Shown piece by piece: positions 38,101 through 49,384 of a stretch of DNA of 64,000 bases. How positions within the stretch are numbered: the first letter of the stretch is position 1; the number at the start of each line of letters is the position of its first letter. The DNA comes from Bathymodiolus brooksi (Eukaryota; Mollusca; Bivalvia; Mytilida; Modiolidae). The translations under genes and the position numbers were made by a program. The notes beneath the pieces are model-generated. The model worked only from the letters and a program-made list of their open reading frames with translations, was not told the origin of the DNA and did no database searches. Location of the stretch: the NCBI GenBank assembly GCA_963680875.1, contig OY804589.1, forward strand, positions 2,108,001 to 2,172,000, given 5' to 3'.

Positions 38101-38525
38101 GTATAGTCAGCTTGGTTATAACCAGTTTTGTAGTCAGCTTGGTTATAGCCAGTTTTGTAGTCAGCTTGGTTATAGCCAGTTTTGTAGTCAGCTTGGTTAT
38201 AGCCAGTTTTGAAGTCAGCTTGGTTATAGCCAGTTTTGTAGTCAGCTTGGTTATAGCCAGTTTTGTATAGTCAGCTTGGTTATAGCCAGCTTTGAATAGT
38301 CAGCTTGGTTATGGCCAGTTTTGTATAGTCAGCTTGGTTATAGGCAGTTTTGTAGTCAGCTTGGTTATAGCCAGTTTTGTATAGTCAGCTTGGTTATAGC
38401 CAGTTTTGAATAGTCAGCTTGGTTATAGCCAGTTTTGTATAGCCAGTTTTGAATAGTCAGCTTGGTTATAGCCAGTTTTGTATAGTCAGCTTGGTTATAA
38501 CCAGCTTTGTTAGTCAGGTTTGTAG
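35190..38525. repeat. 26-30-bp minisatellite (about 115 units)
   Basis: The unit is AGTCAGCTTGGTTATAGCCA followed by GTTTTGTAT, with shorter units lacking TAT. The left 700 bp are more mixed (GTCAGC rather than GCCAG) and contain a duplicated block of about 170 bp (35.24-35.40 and 35.46-35.64). Small frames (SLVIASF, QLGYSQF) are repeat read-through. Confidence 0.94.
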
Positions 38526-38684
38526 TATCGAAGAAGATACATGTGTGCTTTAATTTTTTTTAGTTGTGTTAAATAGTTTTGGATTGATGGGCTTCTTGGA
38601 TTTCCAATCTCCACCAAATACACAAACTGTACAAAAAGTTCAACATGATTTTGTTCCAACTAACCTAATAGTTTTCAAAGCAGA

Positions 38685-39545
38685 TTGAAAATAGGAAAAG
38701 TTTACAAACACTTAACAAATATCACCTCAAAGGACGAAAAGACGCTAGCCCGATCCTTTAATTTCACGTTCTGCTATCTAGTAGATGATGTCCTTCTAAT
38801 TCTAGGTTTGGCTATTTCGTTGATCACATCTATCCTATTGCACTTAATAAAGGATACCACAGATACAGATAGGTCTGCTTGATACATTGACCTACACCTC
38901 GAACTTGACAGTGAGGGGCGGTTAAGAACGAAACTTTACGACAAAAGAGATGATTTCAATTTTCCCATTGTGAACTTTCCATTTATATGTAGCAACATTC
39001 GAGCATCACCTGCATATGGATTATATATCTCTCAGTTGATATGAAATTCCAAAGCTTGTGGTTCCTATCAGGATTTCCTTGATAGAGGGTTGCTGCTAAC
39101 AAGGAAGCTACTGAATCAAGGGTTTCTCTTGGTTAAGTTGAAGTCATCACTTCGAAAGTCTTACACTTAACAGTCGCCACCATGACTTGGTTGACCGCTA
39201 TGGATTATCTGTGTCACAAATAACCACGGATATGATCCACTTGTCGTAAAAACTTCCCGGTCCTTTCCTCATTCATGACTTATCATCGGGTTTGTAACTA
39301 GATTAATACGAGTGCCACTAGTAGAACAGAAACTACTTACCATTCCAGAGAACCCGAGTTCACCCCCGATTTTTAGTGGGGTTCGTGTTACTCTTTAGTT
39401 TTATGTGTATGTCTTGTAGATCGTTGTTTGTCCTTTTGTTCTTTTTCTTGAGGCCATTGTGTTGTCTGTTCTTCTTTGATATACAGATTCTGATTACCTC
39501 TTTGGTATCTTCAAACTCTTCTTACTAAATGACATCATTCCTTCA
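38685..39545 (+). pseudogene. Decayed reverse transcriptase of a retroelement, with its 3' tail
   Basis: The plus strand keeps FNFTFCYLVDDVL (38757-38795), where a catalytic (Y/F)xDD box is expected: one residue is inserted or changed relative to YIDD. After stops and small shifts come IDLHLELDSEGRLRTKLYDK, RDDFNFPIVNFPFICSNI, ASPAYGLYISQLI and SYQDFLDRGLLLTRKLLNQ GFLLVKLKSSLRK segments. In-frame stops at about 38880, 39046 and 39166 break it. The pattern after the DD box resembles Penelope-like and related non-LTR reverse transcriptases; that assignment is tentative. From about 39360 the sequence is the untranslated tail also found at bases 1-110. Confidence 0.65.
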
Positions 39546-39939
39546 ACATGACTAATTTACTACCTTCAAGGGAACAATATCAACCAATTCTGGTTGATAT
39601 ACAAAAGTAACAAATCAACATTTGTATTGCACATTTATTTTTTTACATATAATTTTCACATCACTATGACAACGAATTGTAACAAATCTACCATGCGTAC
39701 AATATAACATCAACAACAAAATTATATACAACAAACAACAGATGTCATGTGACTTCAATAGAGGTTAATCGTCTACTAAAGTTTACTTTATAATATTGCT
39801 TTTAAGTCTGGGGAGATGGAAAAAAATGAAGCGTGATTAAATACATGTACTTGATAAATACATGTAGCAACTACATGTACAATCTATATAACAGCACACT
39901 AAACAAAAATATTTCACATTAAAGTGCAAATTACTATGT

Positions 39940-40110
39940 AAATTGTAAAAGGCTTTCCTGTACTGTGGAAGATGAATACCATTTCCTTTTATATTGCTGA
40001 TGTCTAAGGTACATGATTCAGCAGCTTCATAAAATACATCACATTCTCCTGTGAAATAGGTTTTGTATGTACAAAATAAATCAGTACAATTAACAATTAG
40101 ATCAACTGTT
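39940..40110 (+). pseudogene. LINE C-terminal zinc-knuckle relic, copy 1
   Basis: Plus-strand TVEDEYHFLLYC (39962-39997) matches the EDE.HFL..C signature near the C-terminus of many invertebrate non-LTR retrotransposon polyproteins. It is followed by stops and then FIKYITFSCE, as such proteins often continue. It is surrounded by decayed AT-rich sequence. Confidence 0.4.
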
Positions 40111-40489
40111 AGCAACTAAATGCATTATTTTGTAGTTTTATTGTCATATAAGTATTTTGTATGAAGCGTTAGTGATGTCTACTTCTGTAAACACTTTTAC
40201 AATCCTATAAAACTGCAAAAATTGAATTCAATAATTATAATGACATTTTACATTATTAAGTACAATAGCTATACAGTGAAACCCGTCTAAACCAAACCCT
40301 GAAAATACTGGAATCCTGTATAAACCCAATTTAAAAAAATAGTTCTCAGAAGTGAGTGTGATTGAATGGCTGTGTGCTTCATTAACTGATGAAAGTTCAA
40401 TAACAAAGCTTTGTGTCAATCTTTTGACATTCTAAATAATATAACTCTATAATATATTTATACTTAAAAATAAAACTACTGTGTAAATA

Positions 40490-40640
40490 TTGAAATACAT
40501 TGCTGTAGTATGGAAGATGAATCACATTTCTTTTTATATTGCTGATTTTGATAAAAATCTTGGACATGAATTAGGCTAAGAGATTCTTTAAGTACAAATG
40601 TTTTGCTATAATGTGGAAAAAAAAATTGTTTTTGTTACTG
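40490..40640 (+). pseudogene. LINE C-terminal zinc-knuckle relic, copy 2
   Basis: Plus-strand MEDESHFFLYC, ending at about 40542, resembles the fragment about 550 bp upstream, with similar flanks (GTGTAAATATTG, GCTGTAGTATGG). It is probably a second decayed copy or a duplication. Confidence 0.35.
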
Positions 40641-41413
40641 ATTTGTATAAAACTTGATGTAAACTTTAAGACATAAAATTATTTTATTTGTTCCTTACAT
40701 ATGAAAATGTTGTGCATTTGGTCTCAACATCCAAACTGTTTTGATCTTGACAATAAACATTCTATGTTTTATTATTAAATCTTAACAATAAAGAAGAAAA
40801 ATCAAGACATCATGAGATTTAAAACTGATTCAAAACTATTGATTTAGTTAGCTGAGATATTAGTTATGAAAAGACAGTTTAAACAGTGATGGTCATCAAT
40901 TCTACCAATATCAACAAAACAAACAATCACCACTTTCAACAATTAATCAGTTAAGACTTAAAAGGAGAGGAAAGCCTGGGCAGTTATTTCAAGTGACCTA
41001 TAATCCCCCTCCTCCCTCCTCCATGGGTAGATGTCTAGATCTTTACACTTGAGGTGGGTGGCTGCATGACAACACACATCAGAAGACAATGACCATATAC
41101 TACTAGGTCACTTATTTATTTAGAACAATAAATCTTATGGAAGAGATTAAAACATTTATTTCTCTAAAGTTCATTTTTAAAAATCTTTGACTTATCACAA
41201 CTATTAGCATCAATAAAACTTCAGGATTCTTTAAATTGAGGAGACTTGAAATTGTACTCTAATTAAATTTTCCTTAAAACATGAAAAAAAATGTTTAATC
41301 AGCACAAAAAAATGACAGTTTTATTACCCAAGGGAAATAACTCCAACTCAAATTTTTCTCTTGTTCAGAACATAAACTAGTTTAAATATTAAACACATAT
41401 TAGTTCAAAGCTT
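40641..41413. other. AT-rich sequence without recognised genes
   Basis: No supported gene. TTTAAACAGTGATGGTCATC near 40877 resembles bases 298-320, suggesting a shared dispersed repeat. Confidence 0.4.
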
Positions 41414-41427
41414 CCACATGGAAATTG

Positions 41428-41665
41428 ATTGATTTTTGATGTTTATATTTCAGTTTGATCATGGCGACCAGTGTTAGTGGTGGAAGAAGCCGGAGTTCCC
41501 GGAAAGAACCACCAACCATGGTAAACTTATCACTTGTGGCTGCGAGTCAAGTGCACCCTTTTTTGTAATTTACAAAGCCGGGCACGAACCCACGCCGTAT
41601 TGGTGATAGGCTTGTATGAGTTGTTAGGTAATCCAACTACCTAACTCATTGAGCCACCCGGGCCC
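41428..41665 (-). mobile_element. Complete tRNA-derived SINE with 14-bp target duplications
   Basis: It is flanked by perfect direct repeats CCACATGGAAATTG at 41414-41427 and 41666-41679. On the minus strand it begins GGCCCGGGTGGCTCAATGAG (A-box-like) with B-box-like GGTTCGTGCCC about 70 bp on, then a body with GGTTGGTGGTTCTTTCCGGG and ACTCCGGCTTCTTCCACCAC, ending in an AT-rich tail. In the other orientation the body mimics a small exon (ATGGCGACC... with a GTAAAC donor), which is misleading. Confidence 0.85.
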
Positions 41666-41814
41666 CCACATGGAAATTGTTCACATTATATAAAATCAAT
41701 GGACAAAAAGCACCTTACACAGAATTCACATCTAAAACTAGTTCTATAAATAACAACTGATGCAACACAAATTGTCTTCCTATTTTTTATATTTAATAAC
41801 CAACTGTAAACATA

Positions 41815-42110
41815 TAAGCTCGAATGTCCCATGTATAAAGGTGGATTATAAACAATTCCACATGTATAAGGTGGACAGGAGTGGATTATCCACAATTCCA
41901 TATGTATAAAGGTGGACAGGAGTGGATTATCCACAATTCCATATGTATAAAGGTGGACAGGAGTGGATTATCCACAATTCCATATGTATAAAGGTGGACA
42001 GGAGTGGATTATCCACGATTCCACATGTATAAAGGTGGACATGAGTGGATTATCAATGATGTCATATGTATAAAGGTGGACGTAAGATGTGGATGTAGAT
42101 TATCTACAAT
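41815..42110. repeat. 41-bp minisatellite, about 7 copies
   Basis: The unit is CCACAATTCCATATGTATAA followed by AGGTGGACAGGAGTGGATTAT. The palindrome TGGATTATCCA spans the unit junctions. Confidence 0.88.
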
Positions 42111-42595
42111 GTTAATGTATGAAGGGTGTCATTAAAAAAATACGACCTGTAGATCAAACTGACAAATATTGCATAATTATTTCTTTAACGTTATTTGCAA
42201 AATTTATGCAAAGATAGATCTGGTGGGAGAAGGGGGTGTCTGTCTGTTGTTTAGCCAAATTTTTGTCTGGATATCCTAAATATTGACTTATAACTTGATA
42301 AGGTAGAGAAATCTTGTTAATGTATACTAAAATATGGGGTCTTGTATTTTAGAATAAAATTATACAAAAAAAATATAGATATTAAAACATACAATGATTT
42401 TTACTCTGGAAAAGTATATCTAGCAATTTCAGAAAATAGGAAAAATTTATTGGAAAAAAAGTAAATTACAATATACAACATTGAACAGATCTTAATGCTG
42501 AGTACCAGTAAATAAAAATAAAATATTGCACATCTTTACTGACATATAAAGTACAATATAAAATGCATTTAAATATGTATTGAGAAGACATCAAC

Positions 42596-42910
42596 AAAAT
42601 GGTCATGTGACAAAACATGTGGGTCATATGACATAATCTAGAATGGTCATACGACTGATTATGTGGGTCATATGCCATAATACTAAAATGGTCATGTGAT
42701 GGAACATGTGTGTCATATGACATAATTTAGAATGGTCATGTGACAGAACATGTGGGTCATATGACATAATTTAGAATGGTCATGTGACAGAACATGTGGG
42801 TCATATGACATAATTTAGAATGGTCATGTGACAGAACATGTGGGTCATATGACATAATACTAAAATGGTCTTGTGAAATAACACAAGAATGGTCATGTGA
42901 CAAAACATGC
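42596..42910. repeat. 44-bp minisatellite with paired E-box palindromes, about 7 copies
   Basis: The unit is AATGGTCATGTGACAGAACA followed by TGTGGGTCATATGACATAATTTAG. It holds GTCATGTGAC and GTCATATGAC, both built on TCA-N-TGA with a CANNTG core. Confidence 0.9.
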
Positions 42911-44739
42911 CAAAATTAAAGTTATTATTCATAAAGCATTAATTAAGTAAGTTTTTATATCCAAATGCAATACAATTCAACATAAAAACTAAAAAATAAA
43001 GCTAGCACCAGCAGATTAATCTCTGTTTAACTTAACCACCTTGAGAAAGGGGCAATCTTTTCTTGAATAAAGGGAAGCAACTCTATAATCCTGTAATAAC
43101 TAAATTGTAACTTCACTTGTAGGGTTGTCTCCCCTAAAACATTTTAAATACTTTAGCTATGATGTATTATAGTATGTATGAACTTCATGCACTGCCAATG
43201 AATCAGAATTACTTCCCTTGATACATAAGATGACACAGTGGTCTCCCTTTGCTTAACAAAAGAAGAAACGTCTACAAGATCACAGATTAAACTCACAAAA
43301 AATAAAGCACAAGTTTGCCAATTTAAAGAACTATACCATTTAGGGAGTAATTATATGGAAATATTTGTCAACATCAATTAGATAGATTAAAGTAATATGA
43401 AAGGCAACTATCATGGAATTTTTGGATTAAATATTTTCACTTAATATGTCACTTAATTTTAACGAAAATCAAATGCATAACATTAAAAATGCACTCAAAA
43501 GCAGATTTTAAGAGCAAATCGCAAAATATTTGACAGCAGATAATTCTGTTTTCCCATAGAGTAATGCAAATGATATGCACATGACCCAAGATTTGAACTC
43601 TTTCGGGGAGATTATCTCTCATGTGCAATGGTTCACATGACATGAAACAGACATATTCCTCAATAATCATTGTCAGGAATGTGTGCGTGCTTACCTCGGC
43701 ATCCATGATTGTCTATCTTTTCTTCTCGAGGTCATGATTGGCAATCATCAGACCAAAACTTTTCTTCACAAGATCATGATCGGCAATCATTGGAACAAAA
43801 CAACCGAAAGTTAATCAGTCTCCACAACAATGGCGAGGTCGATAAACATGCACACGGATTTGCAGATATTTAGTTGTTGGGAACATATTTCGACTTGAAA
43901 CATGCATGAATAGCTTAGTAAAGGTACCGCCATATTCCAAATTGAATTTTCAGGGGAAAATTTTCTTCACCCAAAACTGGTGTAATATTACTTTTAAGTA
44001 AACAGGGGCATAACCCTGGAAAGGTAATAGGCATAATAGAAAAGACTTAACTTCACCAGAGCATTGATTTATAAATTTCAGATGATTTACCTAAGGTGAA
44101 CTTATTGTACAGAAACCTGAGAAATTGATATTTTTCTGAGGGGCATAACTCAAGAATAAAAAGTCTTGAATTAAGCCTGCCTTTTATGGACCCTGACCTT
44201 GTGTATAAATTAAAAAATATTTACAACAGGGGTACTAGAGTTGTTGGTATTCATGTGAAAGGGGGGGGTAAAAAGATCACACCTCAACTCTCACTAATAA
44301 AACAATCTGGTCAGAGTAAAAATATCAAACACAATCATTAAGAATTCTAAGGCAAAATAAATATCAATTCTATATTCTATATCTTAAGACTACAGTCAAA
44401 ATATTTCTTGGACAGTAGTTTTTACATAACAACCTATATAAAAATTGAAAATCAATATCATTCCTCCCTACTTAGTTCTGGGGGAGAATTCTGTAAGTAT
44501 TTACATTATACAGTAATAATAATGTCAACTAAAAATATACAGGATTGCAGCACATGTCTGAGTGTAAAGGGCTCTACTATAAAAAAAAAAAACCTGGCAA
44601 ATACTAATATTTGTTATCTCCATACACTGTCCAATCACAACACGGCATAATAGGTTCAGTAGGTCAGACTGTGACCTATAGGTTAAGTTAACTAGATCAC
44701 ACTAATTTAATTTTTAACTGGGTTCAAAAGGTCAGGGAA
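42911..44739. other. AT-rich sequence, no gene confirmed
   Basis: No open frame with family resemblance. On the minus strand ATGGATGCCGAG|GTAAGC at 43706-43695 has the look of a four-codon first exon with a good donor, but no further exon was recognised. Two scattered motifs (GGGAAGCAACTC, TTACTTCCCTTG) are of a kind common in bivalve intergenic DNA. Confidence 0.35.
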
Positions 44740-45240
44740 GAATAAAGGAAATAATATTTGTTTATTCCTAAAAGAATACATTATTTTGTAGGGGAAATGA
44801 ATAAATGAAAGATCATTTGTTTAAATCTTAAAAGAAATAAAGGAAAGATCATTTGTTTAAATCTTAAAAGAATAAAGGAAAGAATATTTGTTTAAATCTT
44901 AAAAGAATAAATGAAAGATCATTTGTTTAAATCTTAAAAGAATAAATAAAAGATCATTTGTTTAAATCTAAAAAGAATAAAGGAAAGAATATTTGTTTAA
45001 ATCTTAAAAGAATAAAGGAAAGAATATTTGTTTAAATCTTAAAAGAATAAAGGAAAGAATATTTGTTTAAATCTTAAAAGAATAAATGAAAGAATATTTG
45101 CTTAAATCTTAAAAGAATAAATGAAAGAATATTTGTTTAAATCTTAAAAGAATAAAGGAAAGAATATTTGTTTAAATCTTTAAAGAAATAAATGAAAGAA
45201 TATTTGTTTAAATCTTTAAAGAGATAAAGGAAAGAATATA
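44740..45240. repeat. 35-bp AT-rich minisatellite, about 14 copies
   Basis: The unit is AAAGAATATTTGTTTAAATC followed by TTAAAAGAATAAAGG; AAAGATCATTTG is the main variant. Confidence 0.9.
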
Positions 45241-45349
45241 TATTAGGATTTTCATTCTAATATTGATATATTTCAGACAGTTAATGTAAACAACAAATAT
45301 TAGTTTCTGGCTAAATACAAGCACTAAATACATAATCAGATCTAAGTAA

Positions 45350-46375
45350 AGATATCAATATTTAACATTAGCCAATCATAAGTCTTTTCTTATTACTTAA
45401 TATTTAACATTAGACAATCATAAGTCTTTTCTTCTCACTTAATATTTAACATTAGCCAATCATAAGTCTTTTCTTCTCACTTAATATTTAACATTAGCCA
45501 ATCATAAATCTTTTCTTCTCACTTATATATTAATATTAACATTAGCCAATCATAAGTCTTTTCTTATCACTTAATATTTAACATTAGCCAATCATAAGTC
45601 TTTTCTTCTCACTTAATATTAACATTAGCCAATCATAAGTCTTTTTTTCTCACTTAATATTAACATTAGCCAATCATAAGTCTTTTCTTCTCACTTATAT
45701 ATTAATATTAACATTAGCCAATCACAAGTCTTTTCTTATCACTTAATATTTAACATTAGCCAATCATAAGTCTTTTCTTCTCACTTAATATTTAACATTA
45801 GCCAATCATAAATCTTTTCTTCTCACTTATATATTAATATTAACATTAGTCAATCATAAGTCTTTTCTTATCACTTAATATTTAACATTAGCCAATCATA
45901 AGTCTTTTCTTCTCACTTAATATTAACATTAGCCAATCATAAGTCTTTTCTTCTCACTTAATATTAACATTAGCCAATCCTAAGTCTTGTCTTATATATT
46001 AATATTAACATTAGCCAATCCTAAGTCTTGTCTTATATATTAATATTAACATTAGCCAATCCTAAGTCTTGTCTTATATATTAATATTAACATTAGCCAA
46101 TCATAAGTCTTTTCTTCTCACTTATATATTAATATTAACATTAGCCAATCATAAGTCTTGTCTTATATATTAATATTAACATTAGCCAATCATAAGTCTT
46201 GTCTTATATATTAATATTAACATTAGACAATCATAAGTCTTGTCTTATATATTAATATTAACATTAGCCAATCATAAGTCTTGTCTTATATATCAATATT
46301 AACATTAGCCAATCATAAGTCTTGTCTTATATATTAATATTAACATTAGCCAATCATAAGTCTTTTCTCATCATT
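45350..46375. repeat. 40-47-bp minisatellite with a CCAAT box per unit, about 23 copies
   Basis: The unit is ATTAGCCAATCATAAGTCTT followed by TTCTTCTCACTTAATATTTAAC; a variant ends GTCTTATATATTAATATTAA. Three-unit blocks recur, and the right-hand third is dominated by the variant. Confidence 0.92.
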
Positions 46376-46731
46376 TTCTTTTAAACACATTAGCCAAACA
46401 TAATTCTAACATGACATCTTTCATTGGCTATACAAATAATATCGTGATAAAACCCCCCCCGATATATTTTACTGCACACATGCGTATTGACCAATAAATT
46501 ATAAATATCATTCCTAAGTGAATTCATGTATTCATACACGACATCCGGTGCATACAAACATGAAAATGCTCGTATTATTTATTGACATATAATTTTTTTC
46601 GGGAACAAATACTTAAGAAAACCATCTATCGACTTTGATTTTGTAATTTGTCGTCTTCCGGTGATGTAATTTCCACTTAAAAAAAGTTAGCTTTTTCCTA
46701 CTAGAATCAAAATAATTCATGGAAGCCATAG

Positions 46732-46848
46732 TTTGTATAACATTTTAACATGGTAACATTATTTTCAATGGATTTTATCCCTCGCTGTCGCTCATGATAA
46801 ATGTTTACGTAAAATAATGTTACCCATGTTTAAACTGGATACAAACAA
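46732..46848. mobile_element. Short fold-back element
   Basis: TTTGTATAACATTTTAACAT and GGTAACATTATTTT pair with AAAATAATGTTACCCATGTT and TAAACTGGATACAAA. The loop contains CCCTCGCTGTCGCTCATG. Confidence 0.65.
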
Positions 46849-46924
46849 GATATGATTATAATCTACCGATTATGAAGTCTCTCAAACTAGCCACTGACAA
46901 TAGGTTTAAATGAACACTTTTCAT

Positions 46925-47672
46925 TGTGACAAATTCCTAGCTTGAATTTTTGCGGAATTGTGGTGGCCATTTTGAAAATGCCGACCGGTAGAAATTTTTC
47001 AATGTCGAGAATCAATTTGGGACATCATTATCTACCCACACATCAAATTATGATGATATCAGACAATGTTGAATTTTTGTGGTATTGTGGTGGCCATTTT
47101 GAAAATGGCACCCGGTAGAAATTTTTCAATGTCGGGAATCAATTCGGGACATCATTATCTACCCACATATCAAATATTGATGATATCGGACAATGTTGAA
47201 TTTTTACCACCGATTTTTTATGCCGTGTTTTGGCAGCCATTTTGAAAATGGAAGACACCTTGAATATTTTGAAGATGCAGAATTGTCCCTCTAATGGTGA
47301 CCTATCACTATGTCAAATTTTATGTCTCTATCATTATCCATTTAGAAGTTATCAACATTAATGTACGAAATTTCAACTTTCCCATAGGATTCTATAGTAA
47401 ACCCCACCCCCTTTTGAACCCCTCAAAATATGAATTTAACCCCCTTTACCACAAAGCTGAAAACTTTAGGACCAACTAGAAACATATATCTATAACTCCA
47501 CCAAGTTTCATGAATTTCTGTCCAGTAGTTCCCGAGATCTGCAGTGGACAAGTTCATGGTCCGCGGAAAGAAAGGAGAAAGAGAATAATAATAATAATAA
47601 TATTAATAATAATAATAATAATAATAAGAAACGGGGCAAAAACAATAAGTTTCATTGTTTGGGAGACTTAAT
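46925..47672 (+). mobile_element. Dispersed element with internal 130-bp duplication and AAT-repeat tail
   Basis: It starts with two and a partial third copies of a 130-bp unit (GTGGTGGCCATTTTGAAAAT ... GGTAGAAATTTTTCAATGTC). A unique stretch and a block TTTCTGTCCAGTAGTTCCCG, AGATCTGCAGTGGACAAG follow, then an (AAT)n run at 47583-47630 and GGGGCAAAAACAATAAG, TTTGGGAGACTTA. The last block recurs at 47850-48004. No coding capacity; the class is unknown (an RNA-derived or Helitron-like tail are both possible). Confidence 0.5.
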
Positions 47673-47849
47673 TAAAAATTTGTGTATGTCTTTTGTATTG
47701 TACATTGTATGTTATGTCACTAACAACCAAACTATAGAAAAATAAGAAAATAAAACAAGACTCATTTGTCTCGATTATTTTAAGAATCCAAATTCAATTG
47801 GATAAAGAAGAGTAAAACTGATGCCCCCAAAGCATGTGCTGTCTGCTAA

Positions 47850-48004
47850 CTTGGATTTCATGAAATTCTGTCCAGTAGTTCCTGAGATCTGCCGTGGACA
47901 CGTTCATGTCGCAAAGAAAGAAAGGAGAATAATAATAATAATAATAACTAAATAAGAAATGGAGCAAAAACAATAAGTCTCCAAACAACATTTGGGAGAC
48001 TTAA
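47850..48004 (+). mobile_element. Second copy of the AAT-tailed dispersed element end
   Basis: It matches the last part of the element at 46925-47672 (TTCTGTCCAGTAGTTCCTGA, AGAAAGGAGAATAATAAT, GGAGCAAAAACAATAAG). It ends in a hairpin, TAAGTCTCCAAA-CAACA-TTTGGGAGACTTA. Confidence 0.6.
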
Positions 48005-48970
48005 CTATGGTTTCCATGAATTATTTCTTAAATCGTTTCTTATCACTGTTTTCAGCATTGTTGGCATGACAATAGAAGGTTTTGTTGTCATATATATTCA
48101 ATCTTTTTCTTATCCATGATTAACATAATAAATGACAAGAAAGCACTTATAATTGGACTCTTCATAACAAAATGATACAAAAATGCATGATTATCTCCCT
48201 TACAAAAGCTAGCTGCTCAAATCTACATTTATAAAATTTAACAAAATCTTACAAAAAAATGCTTTGGTAAAAAAAAATCTTCTGGAAAAACCATATCATA
48301 TATAATTAACATATATTTATTGGTTTTGCTTTAATTTAATGAACCTACCTTCATGTGCAGAGAGTTCAATAAAGGGAGATTAATCATTCAGATCATGTTT
48401 GATTTTAACAAGCTATCACAAAATATCAATGAGACACACCATGTACAAATTAAAGGTCAAATTATAAGATACAGACAAATTCTGTGTGGATAATTTGGTT
48501 AAAATTGTAGAGGATTGATCAAATAGAACTTAATTTATTATGAAAAAAAATCATTGGATCTAAAAACAGAAAACGTCAATGATCACAAAATTTTGCCTTC
48601 ATATTTTAAATGTAATTATTTATAGACACATATATATATATATATATACTTTCTCAATTTATTTACAGTATTTTAAGGACAAGATACTTTGCTTAAGTTT
48701 TCTGTTGTAAAAGGTTGAACAAAATAGACATGTTTATGTGACAGATTACTAAATTTTAACACAGTTATGTCCCCTTAATTGTGAGTGAGTTAAATCCTTA
48801 TCGATCAAGAACAGATTGATTCTTAATATAGTTATCTGTGTTCAAATGGTTTCCATAGAAACATACAATTATATAAAGTTATTTTTGTTCAAGTAGTTTC
48901 CATGAAAACATACAATTACATTTTAAGCTACAAATCACAATATAGATTTCACTAACCTTTTCTTTAATAC
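48005..48970. other. AT-rich sequence without recognised genes
   Basis: It contains a short (TA)n run near 48630-48649 and nothing else I can name. Confidence 0.4.
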
Positions 48971-49085
48971 TTGATACATAACTTATACCATATAAGGAAG
49001 CAGATCGTGTGATACATAACTTATACCATATAAGGAAGCAGATCATGTGATACATAACTTATACCATATAAGGAAGCAGATCGTA
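48971..49085. repeat. 38-bp tandem repeat, three copies
   Basis: The unit is GATACATAACTTATACCATA followed by TAAGGAAGCAGATCGTGT. Confidence 0.88.
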
Positions 49086-49384
49086 CATTCCTACCAGACA
49101 TAGAGACAAATCTTCCAATCTGCCATGTACCGGTAAATACATAAATTCTTCCACTTTTACAATATGATGAAACAGTGTCCTCCCATTAAAAAAATAAGGA
49201 TAGACATTTGCTACATTTAAGCCATACAACAAAAAAACTTGTTTTTGATTACTCAAGATTCAAAGAAAATTCAAAACTTTTAAAATATTTTTTATGCATT
49301 ATTTTTTATAGATACATTAAATCTTTGTTTATTGCATTACTTGGTAAATACTTGTAGGATGATCCGATAGATTTTACTGACTTT

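Noticed and set aside
41453..41520. Plus-strand exon encoding MATSVSGGRSRSSRKEPPTM
   Set aside because: It lies wholly within a minus-strand SINE bounded by 14-bp target duplications, so it is SINE body sequence.
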